Shown piece by piece: positions 1-8,096 of a DNA stretch of 17,180 nucleotides. The translations under genes and the position numbers were made by a program. The notes below the pieces were generated by a model. The model ran no database searches, was not told the origin of the DNA, and saw only the letters and a program-made list of their open reading frames with translations. The stretch lies in NCBI GenBank assembly GCA_937974175.1, contig CALJIG010000111.1:1-17180 (forward strand), written 5' to 3'. The stretch is from an uncultured Ignavibacteria bacterium. Its GTDB lineage: Bacteria > Bacteroidota > Ignavibacteria > Tepidaquicellales > Tepidaquicellaceae. The stretch's first letter is position 1. Each line of letters begins with the position of its first letter.

Positions 1-164
1 TCTTCGCCGCGGTGCTGGCCTTGGTGCTGGTCGCCATCTTTCCCCTGGTGGGGCTGATGCTCTACCTGCTGCTGCGCCCCAAGGAGACGCTGGCTGAGGC
101 CTACGACCGGGCGCTGGAGGAGGAGGCGCTGCTGCGCGGCATCGAGGAGCAACTGGTCTGCCCC
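1..164 (+). other. Foreign GC-rich fragment: 5'-truncated and 3'-cut coding piece of a membrane/zinc-ribbon protein
   Basis: About 69% G+C (113 of 164 bases), against clearly AT-rich sequence from base 165 on. The open frame enters from the window edge and encodes one hydrophobic segment, then LLLRPKETLAEAYDRALEEE, and stops being coherent just after an LVCP that looks like the start of a CPxC zinc ribbon. From memory, this layout (membrane helix, RPxETLAEAYERALEEE, CP-C ribbon) is typical of small proteins in Anaerolineae (Chloroflexota). The frame stays open into the next gene only by chance. I infer an assembly chimera or a misjoined contig end, not a real gene of this genome. Confidence 0.8.
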
Positions 165-1037
165 AAACTATTTTTAATATTTTTTATATTTGTTTCAGCG
201 GATTTATTTTCTCAGGAATTGCATTTCAGAGAAGTTTGCAAAGTACCGTTGAAAATTAATGAGACTTCCGGAATAGAGACAAACGGGAAAAACGAACTCT
301 GGAGCTTTAATGACAGCGGCGGTGACCCTGAAATTTACTGCTTTGATACGACCGGCACGATGAAAAGAACTATCGTTTTGAAAAATGCAGTTAATATAGA
401 CTGGGAAGAAATTACTCAGGATGATAAAGGAAATTTTTATCTTGGAGATTTCGGCAACAATAATAATGAAAGAAAAGATTTAAGAATCTATAAAATTCCA
501 AACCCTTCAAATTTATTCAACGATACCGTAGTTGCAGAAGTAATAAAATTTTCATATCCCGACCAAAAAGAATTTCCTCCTTCCGGTGAAAATAAAAATT
601 TTGATATGGAGGCATTCTTTGCTTATAAAGACTCTTTATATCTTTTTTCTAAAAACAGAACCGAACCTTACTCGGGATTTCTCAGAGTTTATTCAATACC
701 GGTAATTGCAGGGGAGTATAAAGCAAATTTAATCGACAGTATATACATAGGCTCAGGTCCTTTTTTCAATGACTGGATTACTGCAGCAGATATTTCTCCT
801 GACCGTACCAGTTTTGTTTTGCTTTCAAATAATAAGTTCTGGCTCTTTAAAATAAAAAACGGCGTGCCCTTTACAAAATGGGAACACACCGAAATATTTT
901 TGCCAACTATTTCTCAGAAAGAAGGCATCTGTTATATTTCCAACGATGAACTTCTTATAACCGACGAAGTTAATAAACAGCTCGGCGGAAATTTATATTA
1001 CATTAATATAAAAGATTACCTTCTGCCGGGTAATTAA
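165..1037 (+). CDS. Secreted beta-propeller-like protein, N-terminus lost at the chimeric join
   Basis: About 290 residues. The piece begins inside a signal peptide (KLFLIFFIFVSADLFSQ), so only the start codon and perhaps one or two residues are missing. The mature part has propeller-like strand repeats, including WSFNDSGGDPEIYCFD, a DWEEITQDDKGNFYLGDFGNNN motif and LRIYKIP. The DWEDIA...GDFGNN pattern recurs in uncharacterised secreted proteins of Bacteroidota-like bacteria, often called SdiA-regulated-like or propeller proteins. Export to the periplasm or cell surface is likely, but no enzymatic activity can be assigned. A GTG-initiated frame starting at base 12 runs through from the GC-rich piece, but that fusion is artefactual. 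The stop overlaps the converging downstream gene by 4 bp. Confidence is high that it is a gene and low on function. Confidence 0.75.
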   Translation, partial: KLFLIFFIFVSADLFSQELHFREVCKVPLKINETSGIETNGKNELWSFNDSGGDPEIYCFDTTGTMKRTIVLKNAVNIDWEEITQDDKGNFYLGDFGNNNNERKDLRIYKIPNPSNLFNDTVVAEVIKFSYPDQKEFPPSGENKNFDMEAFFAYKDSLYLFSKNRTEPYSGFLRVYSIPVIAGEYKANLIDSIYIGSGPFFNDWITAADISPDRTSFVLLSNNKFWLFKIKNGVPFTKWEHTEIFLPTISQKEGICYISNDELLITDEVNKQLGGNLYYINIKDYLLPGN

Positions 1038-3520
1038 AAGCCGTCTGGTATTTCTATAGGTTCGTTGTTATTTGGTTCACGTTTCTTTTTTCTGTCCTGT
1101 TTACCTTCAGAACCGAATTTATATGTTAAAGTTAAAAATACACTTCTTGAATCTCTTCTTCTTTCAAATTCATCATAAAAATTTATATCTGAAATAGTAC
1201 CATGAAATTTTTGTGAGTTAAATACATCTCCTACACGTAAGTTTAAGCTTAATCTTTTATCCATAAAATCCTTTTTAAGACTTATATCTGCTGAAGAAAA
1301 AGGATCTATCTGGCCTTGTGCAGAAATATTTTTTCCCGAGTAAAAATATGTGAACTGCAATCCGAAATCTGCCGGGAGCGACAATGTTGTGAACAATCTT
1401 CCATTCCACGAATAAGCAGTATTTGTAAGTCCTGTTAAGTTAGTAGCATCGTTTTCTGTTTTTGAGTAGCCTACTGTTCCGTTTATTGTCCATGCCTTTA
1501 CCGGGCTGGCATTCATTGTAAGTTCAAATCCATAAGATTTTGAGCTGGCAAAATTCTCCTGCGTGTTCAGTGTAATTAAACTGTCATATTGAAACCTTAC
1601 TCTTGAAATTTTATCATTCGTCTGTCTGTAATAAATAGAAGGAGTAATAATTGCCGATGTAAAATACTTAATGAAATTCAGCTCTAATGAATTTGTATAC
1701 TCAGGCATAAGATCAGGATTTCCCGATTGATAGTTCAGCGGGTCAGAAGTATTCAGAAAGGGATTCAAATCATCTAGATCAGGTCTTCTTATCCTTCTCG
1801 AATAGCTAAGCTGTACTTCTTCTGTTGCACCGAGCTTTTGTGAAACACTTGCATTCGGGAAAATACTGAAATAGCTTTTTGTGAAATCCGTATTGGCTGT
1901 AATCTGATTGCCCTTTGAATTTGTCTGCTCTCCCCTTAAACCAAGCTGGTAAGAAAAATTTCCTATCTTATCAGTGTAAGCAATATAAGCCGAGTTTATC
2001 AATTCCTGATAATCAAATATATTTGAGTTAGCTCCCTGCACAAATGTGTTTGTATTGTAATCATAACTTTCGCTTCTTGAATCGTCGTATGTTTTTCTGT
2101 ATATCGATTTCACACCTGTTTCCAGTTTGCTGTTCTCACTGAAAGGCGATATAAAGTCGAGCTGGAAATTTACTTCATCGTTCTTATCATTACTGAACTG
2201 ATTATTTCTTGCCTGCGGAAAATTCAGAGGTAAGGAATAATCTATCAGAGTGTTTTGCGTTCTGTCGCCTTCACTTCTTGTATAGCTGAAATCACTCGTT
2301 AAAGTCTGCTTAGGTTTTTCAAACTTGAGCAGATAATTTGCGCCGATGCCATAAGTCTTTCCGTCGTTGTAGTTGAAATCTCTTGTAAGGTAATCGCTTG
2401 TCAAAGTACCATTGTCGAATACAGATGTTTCGTTGCTTCCTCCTCTGTTCCTTTGCCTGTTATTATAGCTGAACGTAAATCCCAGATTTTGTTTCTTTGT
2501 AAGAGTTAGGTCAATACCTGCTCTTACTAAATTAGAACGCATTCTGTTTTGATTATCACTTTCCGAATAGATATTTGTTAATGCAGAGTTGCCGAATGTA
2601 TTTCTGTTATTATATCCTGTCATGTTCATATTGAATGAACGGAAATCATAGCTGCCGTTTAAGCTATAGTTCTTCGAACGAGAGTTCAAATTTAATGAGC
2701 CGTTATATTTATCATTATTGCCTGCATTCATTGTTACGCTGCCATTCATACCTTCATAGTTTTCTTCATTTTTCTTCATCACAATGTTTATGATTCCGGA
2801 TGAGCCTTCTGCATCGAATTTTGCAGTAGGATTTGTCATAAGCTCAACTGATGAAACTTTATCGGCAGGAATCTGCTCAAGTATAGTCGAAAGATTTGAA
2901 CTGTTAATTCCAAATGGTCTGCCGTCAATATTTACTTTTACATTCGCTCCTCCGCGGAATGTAATATTATTATCCTGGTCAACTGTTATGCCCGGAATAT
3001 TTTTTAAAATATCAATTACACTTCCGCCCGTAGTTGTCATTCCTTTATCAACATTAAAAACTTTCATATCAGGCTTGAACTCAACGAACGGCTTTTCAGC
3101 AGTTACATCTATCTCTTCAGTAGTTACACCCGTCGTCATTTTAATAGTATCAAGAATTAAATCAGGAGTTTGCGGAGTGAAAACAATGCCCGTCATAACT
3201 GCTTTTTTATATCCGGCAAAGCTTGTAATTAATTTATATCTGCCTGCTTTTACATCTGTAAATACAAACTTTCCTGATGCATCTGTTTCGCCGCCTGTTG
3301 CAAGGCTGGAATCCTTTTGTTTAAATAACTGAACAGTTGCGGATTGTAATGGAGTATTATTATCTTTATCGTAAACAAATCCCGTTATTGTACCTTTAAA
3401 GTTTTTGAATTTCTCCCGCATTTCGGGAGTTATCTGTGGATTATCTTTTGGATTTTCTTGTGAGAAAAGTTGAAATGGTATCGTGAGTAAAAATAAAACA
3501 ACTACAAAAATGTTTTTCAT
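1034..3520 (-). CDS. TonB-dependent receptor-like outer membrane beta-barrel protein
   Basis: 828 residues. Residues 1-21 form a signal peptide ending in LFSQ. About residues 43-130 are a carboxypeptidase-regulatory-like domain (GTITGFVYDKDNNTPLQSATVQLF...GRYKLITSFAGYKK). About residues 150-250 form a TonB plug (GGSVIDILKNIPGITVDQDN, FRGGANVKVNIDGRP, SSVELMTNPTAKFDAEGSSG). The rest is alternating-strand barrel sequence of the OMP_b-brl_3 type, rich in Asn, Ser and Tyr. Such proteins sit in the outer membrane and import ligands or act as adhesion and assembly factors; the ligand cannot be read from sequence. There is no SusD-like partner nearby. The ATG start is followed directly by the signal peptide, and the leader is AT-rich without a Shine-Dalgarno. 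The gene converges with the propeller gene, overlapping by 4 bp. Confidence 0.93.
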   Translation of the reverse strand: MKNIFVVVLFLLTIPFQLFSQENPKDNPQITPEMREKFKNFKGTITGFVYDKDNNTPLQSATVQLFKQKDSSLATGGETDASGKFVFTDVKAGRYKLITSFAGYKKAVMTGIVFTPQTPDLILDTIKMTTGVTTEEIDVTAEKPFVEFKPDMKVFNVDKGMTTTGGSVIDILKNIPGITVDQDNNITFRGGANVKVNIDGRPFGINSSNLSTILEQIPADKVSSVELMTNPTAKFDAEGSSGIINIVMKKNEENYEGMNGSVTMNAGNNDKYNGSLNLNSRSKNYSLNGSYDFRSFNMNMTGYNNRNTFGNSALTNIYSESDNQNRMRSNLVRAGIDLTLTKKQNLGFTFSYNNRQRNRGGSNETSVFDNGTLTSDYLTRDFNYNDGKTYGIGANYLLKFEKPKQTLTSDFSYTRSEGDRTQNTLIDYSLPLNFPQARNNQFSNDKNDEVNFQLDFISPFSENSKLETGVKSIYRKTYDDSRSESYDYNTNTFVQGANSNIFDYQELINSAYIAYTDKIGNFSYQLGLRGEQTNSKGNQITANTDFTKSYFSIFPNASVSQKLGATEEVQLSYSRRIRRPDLDDLNPFLNTSDPLNYQSGNPDLMPEYTNSLELNFIKYFTSAIITPSIYYRQTNDKISRVRFQYDSLITLNTQENFASSKSYGFELTMNASPVKAWTINGTVGYSKTENDATNLTGLTNTAYSWNGRLFTTLSLPADFGLQFTYFYSGKNISAQGQIDPFSSADISLKKDFMDKRLSLNLRVGDVFNSQKFHGTISDINFYDEFERRRDSRSVFLTLTYKFGSEGKQDRKKKREPNNNEPIEIPDGF

Positions 3521-3668
3521 TAAAAAAGTAAAATTTATAAAAATAATGCTTACTATATGACAATCAGAATAGTTAAAGGTTTAACAAAATATACGGTTTT
3601 CACCATATAATTCCTTTAGCTTTTGTTTGAAATTACTTTAGAGAAGGCATTTATTTAAAGAAGGAAAA

Positions 3669-3971
3669 TTAATAGTCTCTGTTCTTCCCGAATCTTTTTT
3701 TACCGTATTTGCTTCCTGATAAATAAACGATGATTGCTACCACAATATGAATCCAGAACCACGGGTTTTGTGTTCCCATGTGCTGGGCAATCATAATTAT
3801 CACGAATATTCTGGGGAAAAAAACCGTCAGAAGTACACTTATGAGATTATTAAGAGTAGTTGTGGGAAGCGAATCAAAAAGAAAAAAACCAATGATGGAG
3901 ATTCTCGGAAAAAATAGACTGAAAACTAAAAATACTACATCAATTGGGGTGTTAGTTAAAATCGGCGGCAT
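3669..3971 (-). CDS. Small hypothetical integral membrane protein
   Basis: 100 residues. Three hydrophobic segments are visible at about 10-32, 40-64 and 72-86, the last being WFWIHIVVAIIVYLSG, followed by a basic C-terminal tail (KYGKKRFGKNRDY). No recognised family. The gene starts with ATG, lies 70 bp downstream of the Rieske oxygenase on the same strand and 148 bp upstream of the receptor gene, so it could be the last gene of the ftsY-mutL transcript. An overlapping plus-strand frame at 3778-4002 is shorter, has no membrane pattern and is judged a shadow. The alternation of hydrophobic helices and a positive tail supports a real protein; function unknown. Confidence 0.6.
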   Translation of the reverse strand: MPPILTNTPIDVVFLVFSLFFPRISIIGFFLFDSLPTTTLNNLISVLLTVFFPRIFVIIMIAQHMGTQNPWFWIHIVVAIIVYLSGSKYGKKRFGKNRDY

Positions 3972-4041
3972 AATTCTAAATTTAAATTTTGTAGTATACT
4001 AAAATATAAGTAAAATGTGGAAACTTCAATTAACAAATAAA

Positions 4042-5106
4042 CTATTCAGACATGAACTTCTGAATCAACATATGAAAATGATGCACACCTTCCTCCCGGG
4101 CGGGAGAAAATCTTCCTGATTTATAAAGCTGTGAGTTAATTCCTTTCTGAACATTTTCTACAATTGCTTCATCTTCGCGCTCCACGCGGTCAAGTCCCGC
4201 GCCGGCTCCCATATTATACTTACTCTCATCCAATATATACGTTATAAAAGAAACTTTTGTTAAGTCTTTTGCAAGAGGGCGGACAATATTTATTGAAAGT
4301 CCCCACGGATAAAAATTGAACATCATATTGGGAAATATCCAGTAGTAGTAAGCAACAATTTCTTTTTCATGAGAGTTATCGAAAGTTACTTCACCCGATT
4401 TAGCCCTGCCTAACTGAAGATTAGAATACTTATAAATCTCCTGCGTATAGTTCGCATAGTCCAATGCGTCATTAAGGCTTTTATGAATATACGGAATATG
4501 AAAGCCCTCAAGATAGTTTTCGCAGTACAATGCCCAGTGAGCCTTCACAAGATATTCTTTAGAGCGGTTTGTATCTAATACAAGCTTATTAAACGGAAAC
4601 CAGTGAAGCCTTTCCTTTATCTCTTTAAAAAATTCTTCGAAAGGAGATACAGGATTTAGTGAAGTAAAAATTAAATTATTAAAAATTTCAAAGTTCACTT
4701 TAGGAAGATTATCTTTTTCAGTAGGGAAGTTTTCACACTGCTCAAACTCAGGCATGAATTTAAATTTCCCGGTCAGATCAAACTGCCTTCCGTGATATCG
4801 GCATCTCAATGACTTCACGTTTTCAGAACCTTCGCAGATTATATTTGCTCTGTGTGTGCAGATGTTAGAGATACAGTTTATGTTGTCATCGTAATCTCGG
4901 GTAAGAAGCAAAGGCTCGTTCATAAACCCGTCAAGCCAAGTAAAAGGATGAACCTGCCCCGGTACTTTTATTAAGTCAGTATCGCCGATAAATTGCCACG
5001 ACTTTGAAAATATCTTTTCTTTAGATTGCTCAAAATATTTTTCTTCTCTGTAAAATTCTGATGGAAGCGTGGAAGATTTTTTTATATCGGCATTTATGTT
5101 GAACAT
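4042..5106 (-). CDS. Rieske non-heme iron oxygenase, alpha-subunit type
   Basis: 354 residues. The Rieske [2Fe-2S] ligands are C83-T-H85 and C102-R-Y-H105 (CTHRANII... CRYHGRQFD). The catalytic domain has the mononuclear iron motif ENYLEGFHIPYIH at about 196-208, giving H203 and H208, with the third Asp probably in REDEAIVENVQKG; SQLYKSGRFSP...EEGVHHFH completes the C-terminal signature. Family members hydroxylate or demethylate aromatic or quaternary-amine substrates using O2 and electrons from a reductase. The substrate cannot be named, and no reductase or ferredoxin gene is nearby. It begins 36 bp after mutL on the same strand, so it is probably cotranscribed. It implies some use of oxygen. 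ATG start. Choline or carnitine monooxygenase-like activity is possible but unsupported. Confidence 0.88.
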   Translation of the reverse strand: MFNINADIKKSSTLPSEFYREEKYFEQSKEKIFSKSWQFIGDTDLIKVPGQVHPFTWLDGFMNEPLLLTRDYDDNINCISNICTHRANIICEGSENVKSLRCRYHGRQFDLTGKFKFMPEFEQCENFPTEKDNLPKVNFEIFNNLIFTSLNPVSPFEEFFKEIKERLHWFPFNKLVLDTNRSKEYLVKAHWALYCENYLEGFHIPYIHKSLNDALDYANYTQEIYKYSNLQLGRAKSGEVTFDNSHEKEIVAYYYWIFPNMMFNFYPWGLSINIVRPLAKDLTKVSFITYILDESKYNMGAGAGLDRVEREDEAIVENVQKGINSQLYKSGRFSPAREEGVHHFHMLIQKFMSE

Positions 5107-5142
5107 GGAAGTAAATTTAGATTAAAATCACTTTTAATAATC

Positions 5143-6999
5143 TTACGTTCTTGAAAATCTGCTGTCTAGCTCATCCGTTGTGATGCGAATTACAGTAGGT
5201 CTTCCGTGCGGGCAAACATAAGGCATTTTACATGCGAATAAATCGTCAATCAGCCTTATCATCTCTTCCTTTTTTAATGCATCGCCTGTACGGACTGCGC
5301 TGTGACAGGCAAATGACTTAGCAAGGTTATCACGCTTTTCAAGATTTAATTTTAATTCATACTCCTTATACTGGTCAATCAGTTCCTGAAAAATTTTATT
5401 TTCATTGCCTATCTTCACATCGGCAGGTAAGCCGTATAGTTCAATCGATTCATCTTTACCTTCTTTAAAATTAAATCCAAGATTGAATAGCTCCTGTTTT
5501 AATTCCAGCGCTATCTGAAAATCTATTTTAGTAAGTTTGAATTTTATTGGTATCAACAATTGCTGGGCAAACGATGACTGCGACTCAAGCATCAGCAAAG
5601 CTCTCTCATACAAAATCCTTTCATGGGCTGCATGCATATCAATTATCATCAGTCCGCTTTCAGTCTGCACCATAATATATTTTAATCTGTACTGCCAGAC
5701 ATTAAAATTATGCTCTTCGTTTCGCTTATGCTCAATTATGTTTGAGTTCTTACTCTTATCTTCTGCTTCGTTTTGCTCAAATACGGTTTCATATTGATTT
5801 TCATCTACAGGCCTTGATGCTTCAAAGATTGAAGTTATTTTTGCAGGCTCTCTGTTATCACTTCCGAAAGAAAAATTTCTGTTTTGTGATGAAGAATTAC
5901 CAAAGTTATTATTCGAATTATTCTGGGCAGGGGACTTATAATGAAACGATTCTTCCTTGTCTGTTCCCGGAATTGTGTCCTGTTTATTAAATCCTACATT
6001 GAAAACTAAATCAGCATCTCGCAAAGCAGCTTTCACCGAGTTACGAATAAAACCAAAAACAGCTCCTTCTTCCTCAAACTTAACTTCAAGCTTAGACGGA
6101 TGAACATTCACATCTACTTTCTTCGGGTCAGTTTCGATAAACAAAAAGAATGAAGGATAATCTCCCTTTTCTATCAAATCATCATAGCCCGAGTAAACTG
6201 AAAAGTTTAAATTCTTGCTTGTAAAAAATCTGTTGTTAAGATAAAAATACTGGTCCTGTTTTGACTTCTTTGTAAAGTTCGGCTTAGAGATGTATCCGTT
6301 TATTTTTATGTACTGATTTTCAGAGTGGACTTTAATCAGCGAATCAGAAAATGCTATTCCAAATAGTTCAGCAATTCTTTCTTTTAACTCATGTCTCGGC
6401 AGATCAAAAATAGTATCTTCGTTATTTATAAACTTAAATCCTATACCGGGATTTGAAATAGCAAGCTTAATGAACGTCTCGTAAATATGTTTAAACTCAG
6501 TCTGATTTGATTTTAAGAAATTTCTTCTCCCCGGAGTGTTGTAAAACAAATTCTTGATTGAAAACGATGTTCCTCTCTCACTGCTTACCTTAGTTACTTC
6601 CTTAAACTCGCCGCCTTCAATTTTTATCATTGTACCGACTTGTTCACTCTCCGTCTTTGTCTTCAGCTCAACTTGCGATATAGATGCAATCGAAGCAAGC
6701 GCCTCTCCTCTGAATCCAAGCGTAGAAATATTTTCGAGGTCTTCATAAGTTGCAATCTTGCTTGTCGAATGTCTTTCAAAGCTCATCAATGCATCTGCTT
6801 CTGTCATTCCTATGCCGTCATCAATAACCTGAATTAAATTTTTTCCTGCTTCTTTTATTATTAAGCATATATTCGAAGCGCCGGCATCGATGGAATTTTC
6901 CATCAGTTCTTTCACTACGGATTCCGGTCTGGATACAACTTCTCCTGCTGCAATTTTATTGGAGAGAACCTGTGGTAATATTTTTATTTTATCGGACAA
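5143..6999 (-). CDS. mutL: DNA mismatch repair protein MutL (endonuclease type)
   Basis: 618 residues. The N-terminal GHKL ATPase motifs are complete: ELMENSIDAG (31-40, with E34 and N35), DDGIGM (60-65), RHSTSKI and TLGFRGEAL (to 101), then the transducer DVNVHPSKLEVKF (about 296-308). A low-complexity Asn/Ser-rich linker spans about 340-430. The C-terminal domain carries the endonuclease motif as DMHAAHERILYE (454-465; the usual Gln is Met), ACHSAVR (564-570) and CPHGRP (596-601). The protein should therefore nick the daughter strand itself, as in MutH-less bacteria, acting with MutS and the sliding clamp. The start is TTG, 3 bp after the ftsY stop, so translational coupling is likely. No in-frame ATG fits the conserved N-terminus. 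Confidence 0.97.
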   Translation of the reverse strand: MSDKIKILPQVLSNKIAAGEVVSRPESVVKELMENSIDAGASNICLIIKEAGKNLIQVIDDGIGMTEADALMSFERHSTSKIATYEDLENISTLGFRGEALASIASISQVELKTKTESEQVGTMIKIEGGEFKEVTKVSSERGTSFSIKNLFYNTPGRRNFLKSNQTEFKHIYETFIKLAISNPGIGFKFINNEDTIFDLPRHELKERIAELFGIAFSDSLIKVHSENQYIKINGYISKPNFTKKSKQDQYFYLNNRFFTSKNLNFSVYSGYDDLIEKGDYPSFFLFIETDPKKVDVNVHPSKLEVKFEEEGAVFGFIRNSVKAALRDADLVFNVGFNKQDTIPGTDKEESFHYKSPAQNNSNNNFGNSSSQNRNFSFGSDNREPAKITSIFEASRPVDENQYETVFEQNEAEDKSKNSNIIEHKRNEEHNFNVWQYRLKYIMVQTESGLMIIDMHAAHERILYERALLMLESQSSFAQQLLIPIKFKLTKIDFQIALELKQELFNLGFNFKEGKDESIELYGLPADVKIGNENKIFQELIDQYKEYELKLNLEKRDNLAKSFACHSAVRTGDALKKEEMIRLIDDLFACKMPYVCPHGRPTVIRITTDELDSRFSRT

Positions 7000-7002
7000 T
7001 TT

Positions 7003-7947
7003 TTATTTTTCAAACAAAGCTTTTACAAAATTCTCGCTGTCAAATTCCTGTAAGTCGTCTATCTGTTCTCCGACTCCTATGAATCTAACAGGTACACCCA
7101 TTTCCTGATTTATCTTTATCACTATTCCGCCCTTCGCTGTTCCGTCCAGCTTAGTTAAAATTATTCCCGTAAGTCCTTCCATAGCTTTTGAAAATTCCTT
7201 TGCCTGGTTAAGTCCGTTCTGCCCTGTCGTTGCATCAATTGCTAAAAATATTTCATTGGGAATATCAGGCGTAATTTTTTGAATCACTCTCTTTATCTTC
7301 TTCAACTCTTCCATCAGATGTGATTTATTATGCAACCTGCCTGCCGTATCTATGATAACTATGTCGGTACCTTTTGCTACCGCTGACTTCACCGTATCGA
7401 AAGCCACCGCTGCAGGGTCGCTGCTCTTTGGATTCTGAATGATATCCACGCCTGCGCGATTAGCCCATATCTCAAGCTGGTCATTCGCCGCTGCTCTGAA
7501 TGTATCTGCCGAGCCTATCACAACTGTCTTGCCGGCATTCTTAAAATTATATGCAAGCTTACCTATAGAAGTTGTCTTGCCCACTCCGTTAACACCGACA
7601 ATCATTATTACATAAGGCTTCTTTGTAATATTGAAATCAAATGTCTTGAACTCCGATGTTGACATCGCAAATATTTTTCGCAGCTCATCCTGAATCAATC
7701 CGTTAAGCTCTTCTTCAGTTTCGTATTTGTCTGTCTTAGTTCTTTCCTTTATATTCTTGATTAATATCTCGGCTGTTTCAAATCCGATATCCGATGTAAT
7801 AAATATTTCTTCAAGCTGCGCTAAAAAATTATCGTCTATCTTTCCGGTGGCTTTTATTAATCTGTTTACTTTTCCGAGAAGGTCATCTTTAGTTTTAGTA
7901 AGGCCTTCTTTTAGTTTTGAAAATTTGAACTTATCAAAAAATCCCAT
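7003..7947 (-). CDS. ftsY: Signal recognition particle receptor FtsY
   Basis: 314 residues. It has a short helical N domain (1-100) and a complete NG-domain GTPase: GVNGVGKTT (118-126), DTFRAAANDQL (148-158), DTAGRLH (200-206), TKLDGTAKGG (265-274) and FIGVGEQIDDLQEFD near the C-terminus. It receives ribosome-SRP complexes at the inner membrane and passes them to SecYEG. The long acidic A domain of the E. coli protein is absent, as in many other bacteria; the N-terminal MGFFDKFKFSKLKEGL helix probably binds lipid. It is the first gene of an ftsY-mutL-Rieske run. Its leader contains an 11-bp stem hairpin, and the upstream acyl-CoA dehydrogenase has its own terminator, so ftsY should have its own promoter; I could not place one confidently. 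Confidence 0.97.
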   Translation of the reverse strand: MGFFDKFKFSKLKEGLTKTKDDLLGKVNRLIKATGKIDDNFLAQLEEIFITSDIGFETAEILIKNIKERTKTDKYETEEELNGLIQDELRKIFAMSTSEFKTFDFNITKKPYVIMIVGVNGVGKTTSIGKLAYNFKNAGKTVVIGSADTFRAAANDQLEIWANRAGVDIIQNPKSSDPAAVAFDTVKSAVAKGTDIVIIDTAGRLHNKSHLMEELKKIKRVIQKITPDIPNEIFLAIDATTGQNGLNQAKEFSKAMEGLTGIILTKLDGTAKGGIVIKINQEMGVPVRFIGVGEQIDDLQEFDSENFVKALFEK

Positions 7948-7969
7948 TATAATTTGTTGTGTTTAATAA

Positions 7970-7995
7970 CGTTACGAAGCAGGAGCTTCGTAACG
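7970..7995 (-). repeat. Perfect 11-4-11 hairpin repeat in the ftsY leader
   Basis: Bases 7970-7980 pair perfectly with 7985-7995 around a 4-base loop. Read on the minus strand the loop is TCCT and the element is preceded by TTCTC. The same layout (TTCTC, 11-base arm, TCC[T/A], 11-base arm) recurs at 12063, 12093 and 15074 with different stems. Located in the 5' region of ftsY, 23 bp upstream of its ATG. Confidence 0.85.
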
Positions 7996-8031
7996 AGAAG
8001 TAGTAAAAAATTTTTGTAAAATGATTTAAAA

Positions 8032-8064
8032 TAAAAAACCTGACAAATCGATAATCTGACAGGT
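8032..8064 (-). terminator. Intrinsic terminator after the acyl-CoA dehydrogenase gene
   Basis: Minus-strand hairpin with arms ACCTG (8060-8064) and CAGGT (8038-8042), extended by two more pairs after a mismatch. It is followed on the minus strand by a run of U. It lies 33 bp beyond the acyl-CoA dehydrogenase stop and before ftsY, separating two transcription units. Confidence 0.65.
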
Positions 8065-8096
8065 CTTTTAAAAATTAATTAGATATTCAGTATTGA

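Noticed and set aside
12..1037. A single 341-residue membrane protein fusion
   Set aside because: Abrupt composition change at 164/165, two unrelated protein halves and a missing signal-peptide Met point to a misjoin, so the two parts are described separately.
3778..4002. Plus-strand 74-residue frame opposite the small membrane protein
   Set aside because: Basic, no domain or hydrophobic pattern; the minus-strand frame is longer, membrane-like and collinear with its neighbours.
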